A program made the translations under genes and the position numbers. A DNA stretch of 64,000 nucleotides from Pelomyxa schiedti. Lineage: Eukaryota > Evosea > Pelobiontida > Pelomyxidae. The notes beneath the pieces were generated by a model, which worked only from the letters and a program-made list of their open reading frames with translations, was not told the DNA's origin and did not search any database. The stretch spans positions 186,001-250,000 of the forward strand of contig JAHLWZ010000790.1 in assembly GCA_020536535.1 (NCBI GenBank), given 5' to 3'. Shown here one piece after another: positions 1 to 12,271 of this stretch (position 1 is the stretch's first letter; each line of letters begins with the position of its first letter).

Positions 1-2330
1 CCATGTTTAAAAGAAAACTCACTTTCATCAGGTTCATTCTCCCATCCAATCTTGCAGAGTGTAAAAAAAAAAAAAAAAAACACAGTCAAGTGAAAATACT
101 CGTGTTGGAACACAGGTGACGCCAAGTAAAGTTGTTGTTCCGACCTCCACAATATCGTGTTTATCCCATACAATTGCATTATGAGCATGGGCCAGAGCTT
201 GAATCATAAGTGCGCCATATTCACGCACTGAGGTTGCACCACTTGATCATGCGGTTAGAAGAATAAGATATAAAATTATACTTACAAAGACTTCTCGAAA
301 AGAAAGTTAATGAATGTCGATGATGCCCTGGCGGCGGCTTCTTTTGGCTTAGCCCCCCAGTTGCCTTGGGATGTAAGACAATTTTAAATAAGAAGAAATA
401 GGTACATCCGTCGGTTACACAGAGGAACGCTCGTCCACCAGAACAGAGTTTAGCCTGAAAATGATCACACAAGGGGTTTCCGAGCTTTTTCCCAGTCAGT
501 AGAAGTCTTTACATATAAATCTGTAGTTGCTGTTGCACACCCGTTTTTTTGCAGCGGCATCATAAGGATAGGTTGACACAGCTTTCGCGGAGAAGACATC
601 AGAAAACCGCAGTAGAGTACCTTCGGAGTCTACGTTTTCTATTGCTTGTATTTCTGAGGACATGTGTTGGGTAATGAATTCCTGACCAGAAATTAAATAT
701 TTCAGGTAAGAATAACCTCTTTTACCATAGGGAGTACATCAGTCAAATGGAAGAAAGAGTCCGTCATTGAGGTTAGAAAGGAAAGGCCCAATGACGGAGG
801 TATTTGTTTATGTGACACTTCAAAAGTCCTCCGAACATCCTCTTTTTTTGACTGGAGCAGTGCCAATCTCTTTTTTTTTTTTTTTTTTTTGAGTGTGTTG
901 GCCAAGCATTATTTAGTCAAATTACCTTGCTTTCTTCCAACTCGACACGCAATAATTTAGCTCTCAGTTTTTCTGAATTTATATGATAAAAACAGTTAGT
1001 CAGAAAGGAAAAAATTAGGCATAGAGGAACCTCTCTGAGTTCCGAGCTTGTATACTTGTTCTTCAATTTCTCTAATATCTTCCATCATTTTATCTATTTG
1101 CGGCATAACGGGATTGACGGCAGACCCAGATGCCGGTGTTATCAGGGTCAAACCTCGTGCACGTTCAGTTGGTGCAGGGTCTGGCTCGGTTCTTCTGAGA
1201 GATTCGTAAACACTTTGGGTGTGTGGTTGTTCTATATCATGTTCTACAGGAAAGGTGTGTGACCGCAACATTCTTTGTGGTAATAGATGCGGAAGTGTCT
1301 GTGGGGGTGCTGTCCGATGAGGATTGGGTGTGGTTGTGGTTTTCACTGCTGATTCAATTACTACGGTATTATTCACAGATACTGTGGTGGTAGTTGTTGA
1401 AGTGGGTTGGGGTGTATTATCAAGGGTTGTGGTGGTGAGGCCAGCAACTGCAGATTCCATTGTAGGAGGACCTGTTACTGCTTGCGGTGCGGGACTTGTT
1501 GTTGGTATAACGGCATGCTTCAGAAGCTCTGAGTGGTCCTGTTGATGTTCATCAAAGAAATCCAAGTATTCCACATCCTTTAACTTGGTCTTTGCTTTAG
1601 ATTCGTTGTGACTGTGGCGCCTGTGATTATGATGGCTGTGGGCATGGGTGCGGGGAAGTCCCATTTCATTGTGAGATTCAGGGAGAGTGGGTGTGGGAAT
1701 TGTTGTGGGGGGAGAACTATGGGATACACTGTGCCTAGTTGCTGCATGTGGTAGAGCGAGGTGAATGGAGTGGGCTGGGGGTCCGTTTGGTGTGTGACTG
1801 GGAGCTCGTTCAACAGGAGCCTCCGAGGGTTCCTGAAAAAGCAAAGTAGATGACGGCGCAGCATCCAAATCAATCTTGGAAACATCAGAATGCGTGGTTC
1901 CGTCATTTCTCGACGAAGGAGGAGAGGAAGGAGCAGGCGCGAGTGTGGGCGTCTTCGCCGAGCGAGAGGAGCTGCGTTTTACTACAGGCGGGCAGTCCAG
2001 CAAAGCCAGCTCAGACGCCGTAGCGTCCGAAGTTTCGCTAGGCGCGGTGGCCTTGGACCGGCGCTTGGCCGTCGGAGACGAAGACGAGGAAGAGTGCGAT
2101 GAGTGCCCAGACTCGGAGCTCGCTTCCGACGACGCGGAGCCGTAGGTCTCCAGGGAGGTAGCGACGATCGTCGTAAGAGCGCGGCCGGGCGACGCGGCGG
2201 CCGACGATATTGGCGACGGCACGGGCGTCGTGGTTGGCGAAGTGTTTGGCGACGAGTTGAGCATGGGAACAAAAGATTCGGGCGACGACGATGTTGATGT
2301 CTCGATGAACCTCACGATCTGCTGTATCAT
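1..2330 (-). CDS. PP2C-like (PPM-fold) protein with low-complexity N-terminus, partial
   Basis: The C-terminus lies beyond the left edge. A Ser/Thr/Pro/His-rich N-terminal exon (2330 down to about 1030) is followed by a short coiled-coil stretch (about 980-840) and then a domain containing GNPLCDHFQAKL, CVTDGC-NWGAKPKEA (split by an intron) and EVGTTTLLG. These match the PP2C-like family typified by Drosophila CG9801, in which a DGxxWG segment and a GTTTLLG segment stand where active PP2C enzymes have their metal-site motifs. The usual EDAH and DGHGG motifs are not visible in the part present, so phosphatase activity is doubtful. Introns of about 35-60 nt separate the exons. The ATG at 2330 opens a long uninterrupted exon; the frame stays open upstream for about 90 nt without another ATG, and an ATG at 2448 is in a different frame. 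Family assignment is fairly sure, start less so. Confidence 0.7.
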
Positions 2331-2803
2331 GCCCCACCCGTAGAGATGTGTGTCGCAGTTTGTCGCACCTCCGGTGACTCTTAACTTTGTAGGACCAGTG
2401 CGCCTCCACCACCAAACAGAAATAAATTATGACCTTCTTGTTTTCCATCTTGTGCTGCTTTTAAACTTGTCGTTCGCTCCGATTTGGAGAACGAAAGTCT
2501 CGTTCTGATGGTTTGATGTGCGATGCGAATAATCAGTCAGGCGAATAATCATTGCTGAGAACTCTTCCGAGAACCTGCGAGCGAGACACCTGTCTCAACC
2601 AGTGAATCTTCCTGGAGGTGATTTCTTCCGGGCATAAAAGCACTTGGGGCCAGTGAGGGAGTGGTTTTTAACGACATGGTATGGTGCAAGATCAGTAAGA
2701 TCTGAGGCTACTCTTGGCAAGATCGATCAAAGGATCTTCTTGTGCTTCGCTGTTTTTTTCTCCGTTCGTTCCCAAACGACGTTAGCCGCAATCGGGCTCT
2801 AGA
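2331..2803. other. Divergent intergenic region, likely bidirectional promoter
   Basis: This spacer lies between the minus-strand PP2C-like gene and the plus-strand membrane protein. No supported coding exon is seen. It holds a direct repeat of GCGAATAATCA (about 2525 and 2541) and several AAGATC-like words between 2690 and 2740, which could be binding sites, but nothing proves it. Confidence 0.35.
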
Positions 2804-3458
2804 ATGAAGGGTGGAACCGAGGAACGCAAAAAAGTAACCCTTAATGTGGAGACTTTGATGAGTGCCCTTGGAATTCTTGCTGCTTTGGGAATTCTAACAA
2901 CCGGAGTGGTGGGCCTACGTTTTTTTCCCCTCCTTTGTCACAAGTTATGAAAGCAAATCGATTTGTTTCTCCCTCTTCTTATCAAACAAACTAAGCACCA
3001 ACAGATATCCTTTATCTATGTTCCTCAAAACCCAAAGTTGAAAGCAGATACAACACTGGATAACATCAATGTTGGTTTTGCAGTTATGATGCTCAGTGCG
3101 TATATATGGTTCTCTTCCTCATTCTTTTAGTGAAATTGTAGTCTTCTTGTTCACCTCCTTATCAGCCTGATTGCCGTCTACCTTGTAATTTTAATGTTAC
3201 ACATTGGTGTCCTAGTAAAAGAGGTATACATGCTCCAGGTTGGCTATTTATGGACTGGAATCTTCTTTATCATCACAGGGGGTACTTTTTCCCTCCCACT
3301 AGAACCATTTTAACAAAACAATGGCAGCTCTGACCATTGGGTTGACTGGTCTATTGGGACTCGTCTTGGGCTGCTTTGCCGTACTTGTGGGATTCATATT
3401 CATCCTCGTGCGCTTCATTGTGGGCCTCACAGGCAAGAACAAGGAAGAAAAAGGCTAA
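2804..3458 (+). CDS. Small multi-TM membrane protein, function unknown
   Basis: Each exon is under 60 codons. Translation starts at the ATG at 2804 with a short charged N-terminus, then a hydrophobic segment (LMSALGILAALGILTTGVV). After an intron starting near 2919, an extracytosolic or lumenal stretch leads into a second hydrophobic segment (VGFAVMMLSLIAVYLVILML), and further exons give two more, the last being LGLVLGCFAVLVGFIFILV. The tail is KNKEEKG and the stop is TAA at 3456-3458. About four TM segments in roughly 150 residues with a lysine-rich C-terminus gives a tetraspan layout, but no tetraspanin CCG motif is seen and I do not recognise the family. The exon chain reads without conflict, so the gene is probably real. 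Confidence 0.6.
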
Positions 3459-3827
3459 AAAGAACGACGCCCTCAGCTGAATTAAAAAGGCATTGTTGTC
3501 GGATATCGAGTGAATTTTGCGGAGAATTCCTAGCCTAATTAATGGGTTCTATGAGAACTGGCGAGCCTTTTTGGGGTAGACACGCCCGGCTTTTTACCGA
3601 AGTCAGAAAAAAACGAGGAACAAATTAAACAAACAAAAAGAAAATAACAAACGAGAGGGTTGAGGTGCCTCCGTTGCGCCTCTTTTTATTTTAATCGCGT
3701 CGGTGCGAGCGAAGATCTTGGAACAAGAACCACTAACACAAAAACGAACGGAGAGGCTCGGCGGTTGGTGTTGCGGTAGCGGTGGTTATCAGTGTTTGAA
3801 GATCCGCATATATTTCCCTTTGTTTGG

Positions 3828-4876
3828 ATGTACAGTAGGTGGAGGCGCACCGGCGTCATTTCGTTGTCGTGCATTTTGGGTTGCTTGTGCGCGTACCTGA
3901 TTGCTACGAGGACAAACTGGTCAGTCAGTTTTTTTGCTGTTTGCGTTGAACTCGCTCATTCTACTTTTGTATTGTTGGCTGTTGCTGCTGCCATGTCAAC
4001 AAATTCGGGGCATCTTACATGGTGATTTTTCAATCCTATTCTTAGTGGGGTGCTAACTGGCCACTTTCGACAGGAAACGACCAGAGGATGGAAAAATTCC
4101 CTGGTTGATGCTACTTTTGTGGGCACCTTGGATAGGTGCGCAATTGGCCAGCTTATATTTCAAAAGAGTTTTCCTGCCCTTTAAAGGCTTACCAGTTATA
4201 AGGTGAGAGTTATCCTCATTTTTATGTTTCTTATACTCCCAAGCCAAATTCATGATGGACTTTTCCTAGGTGGATTCCCGGCGTTCATAAAGTTCGACGA
4301 TCCGTGGAAATCTCAGTCAAAATGTGGGTTGGTGTGTTTGCATTTCTAAGTGGTACCAACTCCTGTTATAGTGCCCTTTGACAGTGTTCTGGATCTAACA
4401 TGTGAGATATCATCTGTAAGCCTCACTTTTTCCTTCCCATGTCAATTGTGTTAAAACCAAAAGGTGCACAACTTCGGTGACTACCTTAACATCCCCACAT
4501 GGGACTGCACTGCCGTACTTCCATCTAATATTGAAAGGGCTGTCTCCTGGGTAGTAGCCCACAGAAAGGCAGGCAAGTCTGTATTGATACACTGTTGGTA
4601 TGTGCAATCCCATTTCCTACAGTTTTATGTTCACCTATTCTCACTAGTTATGGTGTTGGGCGAAGTGCCACAGTGATGTGTGCAGTTTTGCTCAGAGCAG
4701 GTGTATGCAGTACCATAGAAGAGGCTCTTAAGTATGTTGGTGCGAGGAGACCGCAGGTCAAACTGGCACCCTATCAGTTAGCCACTTTGGTAGAGTGGCA
4801 CTCTACCTACCACAACAAGGAAATCTGCAACAGCAACAGCAACAGCAATATGCCCACAACACCTCCCTTATTGTGA
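3828..4876 (+). CDS. Membrane-anchored dual-specificity protein phosphatase
   Basis: The protein removes phosphate from protein or lipid substrates by a cysteine-phosphate intermediate. The N-terminus (from the ATG at 3828) carries two or three hydrophobic segments, then after an intron a further one (IPWLMLLLWAPWIGAQLA). The cytosolic C-terminal half contains the signature HCCYGVGRSAT, split by an intron near 4598-4648: the first Cys is the expected nucleophile and the Arg sits at C+6, as in DSP/PTP enzymes. Downstream, ARRPQVKLAPYQLATL resembles the region after the P-loop in YnbD-like bacterial and plant TM-DSPs. A short (AAC AGC)n run codes NSNSNSN near the stop. In-frame GTG codons lie upstream, but the ATG at 3828 is the first ATG. 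The next gene, the sirtuin, converges on it 99 bp away. Confidence 0.8.
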
Positions 4877-4975
4877 ATAGTCGCGGTGATGTTTAAGTAT
4901 CTGTCTGGCTAAAAAATTGTTGTGGAATACCCACATCTTTTTTAAAAAAGAACCGTTTCCTTCACAAAATTTGTA

Positions 4976-6583
4976 TCAGGAGCCACCTGTCGCCTTTGCT
5001 GTTGAGGATTCTGAAGGTGATGCTGTTGGTTTCACTGCCGGTGTGATGCTGTGAACTTGGGGATCAACATTAACAACAGGAAGCTGGGGAATAGCACCCC
5101 TTAGAGCGGCATCAATCCACCACCACCCGAGAACTGTGCGGGACATTGTGGAAATGTTGGCAACAATGTAGCTCCCATCCACGGTCTTGGAAACAACCTG
5201 GAATATGTGCCCGAGGCTGGGTGATGCCGGAGGTACAATTTTGAGCTGGCTCCCTTCTTGCATGTTGAGTGTCATTCTGACTTGGTCATTCCGCTCGCCG
5301 GTTGGGCCGTACCCAACCTCAAATACATCTGGTACAGTCACTGCGGAATTGAATAAGGGGAGGACAAATTCGGGGAAGTCCGCCCGGTCAATTCCGATGA
5401 GGGGTGCCAGTTTGTGGAAAACATCATCTAGCTTGGCCCATATTCTTACTGAGGACTGAGCATCCAATCGGGTCTGCTGCAGGTTGATTATAACAGTGCC
5501 AAGGCTGCTTCGGTTATATGCATATTTCTCTGTTGGGGTCTCTGCCACAAGGTCAGCATTCTTGTGGACATTTTGTTAAATCGAAATGAAAAAACTCCAT
5601 GCAAACCATTCCGGCAAGAGAGGTTCCAAGGCACAAACAAAGATCAGACTTATCATCTATGTGAAGCATCCATTCCAGTAAATCTTCTCTAAGACGGCCT
5701 CCAAATTTTACAACTGGATTGGATGGATCAAACCATGCTCCATGAATCTTTCCAAAACGATTCGTTATTGTATCCTGCGTAGTGGAGTAAAAAAAAACCT
5801 CATTGATCTTTTCTTGCGGAAATCCCGCTTTTTGAGGCAAACCGTCGTGGTTTTGCTGTTGGAGAGTTTTCAGTTATTATAATTTGTGTGGGAGACTGAT
5901 AATACTTGAATCAGAAACTTAACATAACCCTTCTTTTCCATTGCAGCGATGACATGGTGGGCGAACCTACAAAGTTGATACTATCATGGGGAAAAATAAA
6001 AGGAGATTACGTTGGTGGAGCTTTGATGGGATCGATTTCATTGGCATGACCTGATTTGGTAGCATAGTCCCGGATACTATTGGAAGTTCAGAATAATAAA
6101 ATAGTTTCACCTGGGGGATTTTAAATACCCGCTGGACTTGCTTAATCCCGCACCACAGTATGCAATACAAGATTTACTTGTCTTTACAAGCTCTGCCACA
6201 ATTGCAATCTTTTTTTGTTGGAATGGTCGTACACACACACTTAAGGGGAAGAGTCTAGATTTTATGTAAAGATAGACATGTACTTTCGCATCCAAAACGG
6301 CAGGATCGTCAAGGAATTCGTGGGCATTGTTTACAGTGTATTTTGCCCTGTCGGTCCTGGCTGGAGTGTCACATCTAAAAGTCATTGTGGGAAGCGCCCA
6401 GGACGCTTTTCCCATAAGCCCGTGGGCCGACTGCCATCCCCCAGAGGAGAAAAACGGCGCCGAGGCAATTGGAGCATGCTCTGGATCCACAGTCGATGCA
6501 GAGGCAGAACTAGAACTAGAGGCTGTGGTGGTGGAAGCAGAGGTTGTTGACTTGCCGCTAACCGCTTTCCTCTTAGAAAACAT
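4976..6583 (-). CDS. Sirtuin (SIR2-family NAD-dependent deacylase)
   Basis: This is a Sir2-type enzyme expected to remove acyl groups from lysine using NAD. After a Ser-rich N-terminus (ATG at 6583) come CIAYCGAGLSKSSG (NAD-binding GAG motif), QNHDGLPQKAGF (QN-x-D motif) and, after an intron that interrupts the sequence, IHGAWFDPSNPV, which carries the catalytic His. LCLCLGTSLAGM corresponds to the GTS motif. The C-terminal 180 residues are an extension ending in a Pro/Ser/Thr tail. The paired CxxC zinc-binding cysteines that normally follow the catalytic His are absent: FDPSNPVVKFGG is found instead. That fits a divergent zinc-less sirtuin clade found in some protists and bacteria. Start and stop are clear. 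The RhoGEF gene starts 184 bp away in the opposite direction, so a shared promoter is likely. Confidence 0.85.
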
Positions 6584-6767
6584 TCTTAAACGATCTGATG
6601 ATGGTTCTCTCCGGGATATCTGATCAGGAGAGATTCCTCACAGGAGCCAGTGAGGATTCAGAGCGGATGTTGGGGTTCGCGTTCTTCCTTTTTCCGATTT
6701 TCTTTCGAGAAAAAAAAACACAGAACCAAACGACAGCAACCCGCATCTCAAGTTTTTTTTTGGTTTG

Positions 6768-9700
6768 ATGGACGGGAGTTGTGATGGAGATAGCACGTCT
6801 GGTCAAAAACCGCGATTGGTTGCATGTTCGACTTGTGGGAAGCTTTCGGCCTCCTTGAATACAAGCACCGAGGTTTCTTGGACTTGTAGAGCTATTTTTT
6901 TTTTTTTGGAGTAGTTTGTTTGTACCTATTACCTTCAACATTCACAATTTTTGGTTTTTTCAAAAAAAAAAAAAAAAAAAAAAGAGGGCTCAGAATGGTA
7001 GTATTGAGGGTCGAATTGGGGAGTGGGTTGAAGGCCCACTTAGCACTCTTGTGCAAAACCTGATGGCGTTCATAAATGTCACTATATTGGCTCTTCCACA
7101 ATTTCCAACTTATCAGCTTGCAGAATTTCGATGCCACCAAATCGAACTTTGCAGAAGAACGGAAAAGTCTGGAAGCCCAAGCAATCAAGACAATACATAC
7201 CCTGACAAAACCTGAAAAAGTAGAGATGAAAAAAGTTACTGCATACCGGAACAGACTGAATCACCGCAAAGCAGTCCTAGAAGAGCTTGTAGCAACAGGT
7301 TTCTCACATGTGGTTTTTCCTGATTCAAGTAACAAACAAAAAGAGGAAGATTACCTAAAAGATCTCAAAGCAATGATAGAAGTACTGCTTTTCACAGGGT
7401 ATATTTACCAACTCACTCCCTTATTTCCAGGTATGGGAACCCGAACTCAGAAAATCTGGTTTACTTCCAAATCCAGTTATTTTCATCACCAACTCCAAAA
7501 CGCATGCCACACACCAATAAGCAATACATGAAACTCCACCATAGGTTTTCTTACCAGTGCTTAGGATGTAAAACTACTGTTTGGAAATATCACCCAACTA
7601 CAAATACTTTCGACGGAGTTACTTGAAGAATTCAAAAAAGCAAAAGGTTCTTTTTGATTTCCCTTTGCGATCTATTAATGCTTTCCTCAAGCTGCACCTT
7701 TACAGGAACAGAGAGTGGGAGAGAGCTTTAAACAGAAGGCAATATTCTGACAAAAGCCCACCATTTAACATTGAGCAGGTTCCTTTTATAAACCTGTATA
7801 TAGAATGGACTGTGTGCAGGGATGCAGCAAATGATATTCTACTGGCATTGAGTAAAAATAGCAGATTTCTTACTTTTTCTGAAGTATATCAACGTAAATT
7901 TCTGTAATAATAAAAAAAATTAAAAGAAAATCCGTCACCTCCCTGGTGTGAAAAGCATTGACCTACAAGCCTATCTGATCAAACCATCACAAAGAATTAT
8001 GAAGTACCCTCTTCTTCTCAAAGATCTCATAAAAGACACTGATACAGGTTTACCCAACCCATGTTCGATTCTTTTTCTGACATAACTAAAGACCACCCTG
8101 ATTATGCCAATCTTGTTCAAGCTGCTACTGAGATGAATAAAGTCCTCTCCAAAGTGAACCAAGCTGCCAAATCACGTCAAACTATTCATGCTCTTAGCAA
8201 ACTCCAACCAAATATCACTTGGTGTAGTACAGTTGCGTAATTAAGCCACAAGTTCACTCCTCACCCTTGCTAGAGTTACGACCTTGTTGCCTCCAAAGTT
8301 TTCCTTCTTTTTCACGATAAAGTGGAATGCTGGTTATCTAAGCCAAATCAACAAGATATGCCGGTATGTGAAGAGTTTATGATATTAAATATGACGTGAG
8401 GAAAATAAAGGGCAATATGGTTTATTTGTTTGACATCATGCTACTGAATGTCATTCATAAACATGGAAAGTACCAAGAGGTTGGAATGTTTATGCTCCAA
8501 GATTGTGTCTTTGATGCAGGTGTGTCTCCCGTAGCCACTACCAAAACTCAATCATAGACTGTCCTGTCAGGTGCACCAGCAATGGACAGTGCCCCTTTCT
8601 CCATCAAAAACAATAAAACGGAAGAGGAAATGATCTTTTTCCCATCTGATGCACACTCGAGGCAGCTGTGGATTACCACCATTTCTGAGGCACTAAAAGC
8701 CATACCCACAGCAAAGGTATCTTTCAAATCTGAAGATGTCATACGTACCACAACTCGTTCCCTTACTCTTCCAACTTGCTAAGGTTCTTGTCATCAAAGA
8801 ACCGGCAAGGAGGGAAAAAAGAGACATAGACAAAGACTCAACTTCAAGACTGTCTGACTCGGGGGTTGTACCCGAGCCAGAAGCTAATGGTGATCCCACC
8901 AGTTGTACTGTGACTACTGAAGAGGAAGAGTTTGACACCACCAAGAAGAAACGAAAACAGAGATTGACAATTCTCTTTTGGAAGAGAGATGATGAAGGTG
9001 GGGGAAATGTAGGAGACGATATAAGGCGATCTCAGTGCTCAGAAAACACAGCGACTAAAGTGCGCTCGTTACCTTAAGTTTCACTGCTGCTTACGATAAA
9101 AGGAAGTTTTGTCATCCACTGAATCTGTTGACGGAACTCAATCAGACGATGCCACAGAGAACATGGAAGCTGCCTCACCGGAAGTACCAACTACAGTAGG
9201 AGACCCTCCAGCTCAAGCCAATCGCCTTCTACTTGCACATAAACGTCCCACACTCCAAAAAATACACGCGCACCGTAAACTTCAACATCACATGCGGTCA
9301 CAATCTGTTTATACGACATCATCCTCTGAAGGAACTTGTTCCTTAACCTCTTCATCAGAACTTAACCCGCAAAGTTCAGTAATACAAACAAACTCACCCA
9401 ACAATCTCAGTAACAACGACACATTACTATCGCAATCACTTGACGTAACACCAACAACTCCATTCCTTTCCACATCAGCTCCACACCGAGTTCCTTCACC
9501 ACCAATACCCCGCTCTTCAGAAGAAGTCAGCATCAAGCTACCCAACCGCATTCCCTCTCCAACTCTCACACCAGAATCGCCATCATCACCCACTACAACA
9601 GCATTATCACTGGCATCCACACCCTCCCGTTCCACCCAATCCACCATACTGCGAAAGTCCACAACCAAAGCCAGCACAGTATGCCCTTCCCGATCCCCAC

Positions 9701-9877
9701 TAAACCTTTCACACAAAATAATGTACACGATCCTAACACTAACACCAAATCTCCATACAGAGCCGAATCCGGCGATACAGAGCTTCTCTTGAGATATCAG
9801 AAATTCGGTGTGTGCGGTGTCAATGCAAAGTGTCACCCGAGGACACCTGCTGTCCCTCTTGCGGCTCCCTTGTTTAA
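6768..9877 (+). CDS. Rho guanine nucleotide exchange factor (DH-PH) with C-terminal cysteine cluster
   Basis: The protein activates Rho/Rac GTPases by exchanging GDP for GTP, acting in actin control. The first exon (ATG at 6768) includes ACSTCGK, then exons give an alpha-helical region. The DH domain spans about 7660-8210; its most conserved helix is YLIKPSQRIMKYPLLL near 7965-8010, followed by DHPDYANLVQAATEM. The PH domain follows (about 8290-8715, including VYLFDIMLLNVIH and the closing helix SRQLWITTISEAL). A long Ser/Thr/Pro-rich region comes next (about 9109-9680). Splicing at about 9681-9763 leads to a last exon with CVRCQCK and CCPSCGSLV, six cysteines that look like a small zinc site. 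Stop is TAA at 9875-9877. Exon borders are by eye; the DH-PH call is secure. Confidence 0.85.
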
Positions 9878-10017
9878 TTTATTTTTTTCGTTCCATACAC
9901 ACAGTCCCCCGTTTTGTGTCTTTTTCTTTTTGAGCCACCTGTTCTTCTCTGATTTCGCCTAACAAAGAGCCGTTGAAGCTTTTTTGTTTTAGTTTTCGTT
10001 TTCGTTTTGCACTCAGG

Positions 10018-12271
10018 ATGGGAGCTTCCAATTCGTCAGCACACGCCAACAAAAACGAAGATAAACAACAACCAGGACATGGACTTGGTAATTCTAATTC
10101 TGGAAGTAGCACAACTGCAAGTACCGCTGTTGCAACTACCAGCATTGCCACCAGGTCTAGTGGTAGTGGTGATGCGGGGAGTATGTTCTGCCCTCTGGTG
10201 GAGTATGACCGTGACGACCCTAGTTACAAGGTTTAAAACTGGGATTGCAATTATGGTAAGAACTTAAGTGGATAGGGTAGGCACTGATGGATGCAATAAC
10301 TGGTGAAAATACTGAGACAATGTGCTTTTCTGTGAGTTGTCTGCTATATAGCTGGAAAACTTCCTTTGATGGCTTGGTGAGAATGAACCTGTCTGCGACA
10401 CAGTGTTTCTCGCAGGCTGAAAGTGCTGCTTTCTTTATTGGGCACAGGGACCTCGCAGAAACACCTCTTATTAGAGCTACCAAGATCAGTGAAAACGGGG
10501 AACTGCTCTCTGCCTTACTTGGGAGTGTTTACTCTTTTGATTTAGTCCTGGGACCAGAAGTTGGTTTGGCCCGACTCCATTTCATTGCTAGAGCACTTAA
10601 ACTCCACTTATATTGAAATAGCCAAAGAGTTATGTAATCAGGGTGTCCTTCCTATCTACCCTCATCCTCTGTGTGCCGCCATTGAGAGATGTAATATCGA
10701 ATGTGCTAAGGTTCTATTTCACTATGGTGCATCCTTTCACTGCCCAAGGCTGACTACATTTGACCTCACTGGATTTATTGGAAAGTTACTTATTGAACGC
10801 CTAAAGAGGGACCTCACAAAGGACTTTGTACATGGATTCCTTGACGCTCTAATGAAAAGTAAAGCATATTCAAGTGGGGACCACAAAGAATTGCATGACT
10901 TCTTCTCCAAACTGGTTTACAAAGCAGCTGCGGAGAGAATTCCTGATTCCACTTTGGAGGCCTTACTCAGTTGGTGTCCAATTGAAAAATATCCAATCTC
11001 TCCCTCGGTCATCAAAGATATTCTGGCCAACTCGCCATCGCACTTCCGTATCTTGATGCGAAACCATTGTTTTTCCAACGAAGTCGCTTCACAAATTCTA
11101 GAAGAGTGCTTCAGTTCATCTGACCAAGAAACATTGGAATCTCTTCGCGTTGCAGCCACTAATGTACCTGTAAAACAGTGTGGAGGAGCTTCATTACATA
11201 GAGCTTTGAGAAAAGAGTGGAGCATGTGTACGCAGTTTCTTCTCGAGAGTGGTGTAAATGGACTTAGTGACGTACATGGCGCTCCTCTGCTCAACCTCAT
11301 ATTGGATATACATTACGTAAGAAAACACATACAGTTATTCCTGCCAAAATCAGGTCGTATCCCTATGGAGACACTCTCTGTGGCAATAAACAAGCGGTGT
11401 CCACCCAGGATTTTACACCTACTCATAGGCATGTGTGTGTCAAAGCCTACAATAGATGTAGTTATGACAGCCGTTCTTCAGAACGATTCACAGAGCTTAC
11501 AAATATTGGCTGAGAATGGGGCTGAAATAAGAGCCAAGGGACAAATCCCTGGCTCAAAATTTCCCCCAAAGACACCTCTCCACCATTGCCTTTTGAATAG
11601 TTTTGAAGAATGTGCCCTTGTGCTCCTGAGGAATGGTGCTGAGCTTCCAGACATGAATTCCACAGAGGGCAAGTGGCTCCGCGGGGCCTTCAGTAATATA
11701 TGCGGCTGTTTTAGAGATAATCGCGAGCTTATGGAGGAGTTATTTCGCCGAGTTCCGGCACTTTTGAGCCTCTCAGAACCTGGACAACTGGAAACATTGC
11801 TAATAAACACAGGGAAACCATCATGTTTGGAACTTTTACTGGAATTAAAAGGGAGCAGAGACCCTTTGATGGTGGATAAAGTGATATCTCTTTCCAAGGA
11901 GCCATCACATTGGTCGCTCAGGGAAACCCTAGGTCGTTGTTTTCAGGTGCTTCTACGTTTCGATGTGAAACCATCTCCTTGTCAAACAAAAGAACTCCTC
12001 GAATGCACAGCTCTTTCTGTTGTATATGAGGTTTGTCTGTTAATTTTTCCCCTGTGCATTTATCGATTTTTCTACTGTCAACACAAAACAGAAGTGGCAA
12101 TTGAAAAATGCCGTTGGTACTGTGCTTCTTTCTTTTCAACCCTGTGGGAAAAATAGTATCTTGAACCAACTTCCATCTGATGTGACCAGATTCATTCTTG
12201 AACTCCTGCATTCTTCATTTCCCAACATTCCACATTACGACATATCCCTACCTCCCCTCCACTCACCCTAA
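10018..12271 (+). CDS. Ankyrin-type repeat protein with N-myristoylation signal and F-box-like C-terminus
   Basis: The start MGASNSS fits an N-myristoylation site (Gly2, small residue at 6). After a Ser/Thr/Gly-rich first exon and short exons near 10350-10545, one long exon (about 10560-12030) encodes helical repeats that look like degenerate ankyrin repeats: ETPLIRATK, PLCAAIERCNIECAKVLF, TPLHHCLLNSFEECALVLL. After an intron (about 12031-12091) the last exon ends with NQLPSDVTRFILELL, which resembles the short F-box/BC-box-like helix that closes some ankyrin substrate adaptors. Stop is TAA at 12269-12271. Inference: a membrane-tethered adaptor, possibly linking a target to an SCF or cullin ligase. 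Individual repeat borders and the ligase idea are not proven. Confidence 0.7.

Noticed and set aside
440-480. A 16-nt intron (GTGTGATCATTTTCAG) in the PP2C-like gene
   Set aside because: Another frame reads straight through as GNPLCDHFQAKL, which fits the family, so no ultra-short intron is needed.
996-2300. Plus-strand Val/Gly/Arg-rich frames over the PP2C-like N-terminus
   Set aside because: They are complements of Thr/Ser/Pro-rich codons of the true minus-strand exon.
3703-3900. Upstream GTG start at 3792 for the phosphatase
   Set aside because: A nuclear eukaryotic gene is expected to use ATG; the first in-frame ATG is at 3828 and a stop lies just upstream of 3792.
7560-7640. Possible mobile-element remnant in the RhoGEF gene
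   Set aside because: The sequence forms ordinary exon/intron parts leading into the DH domain.
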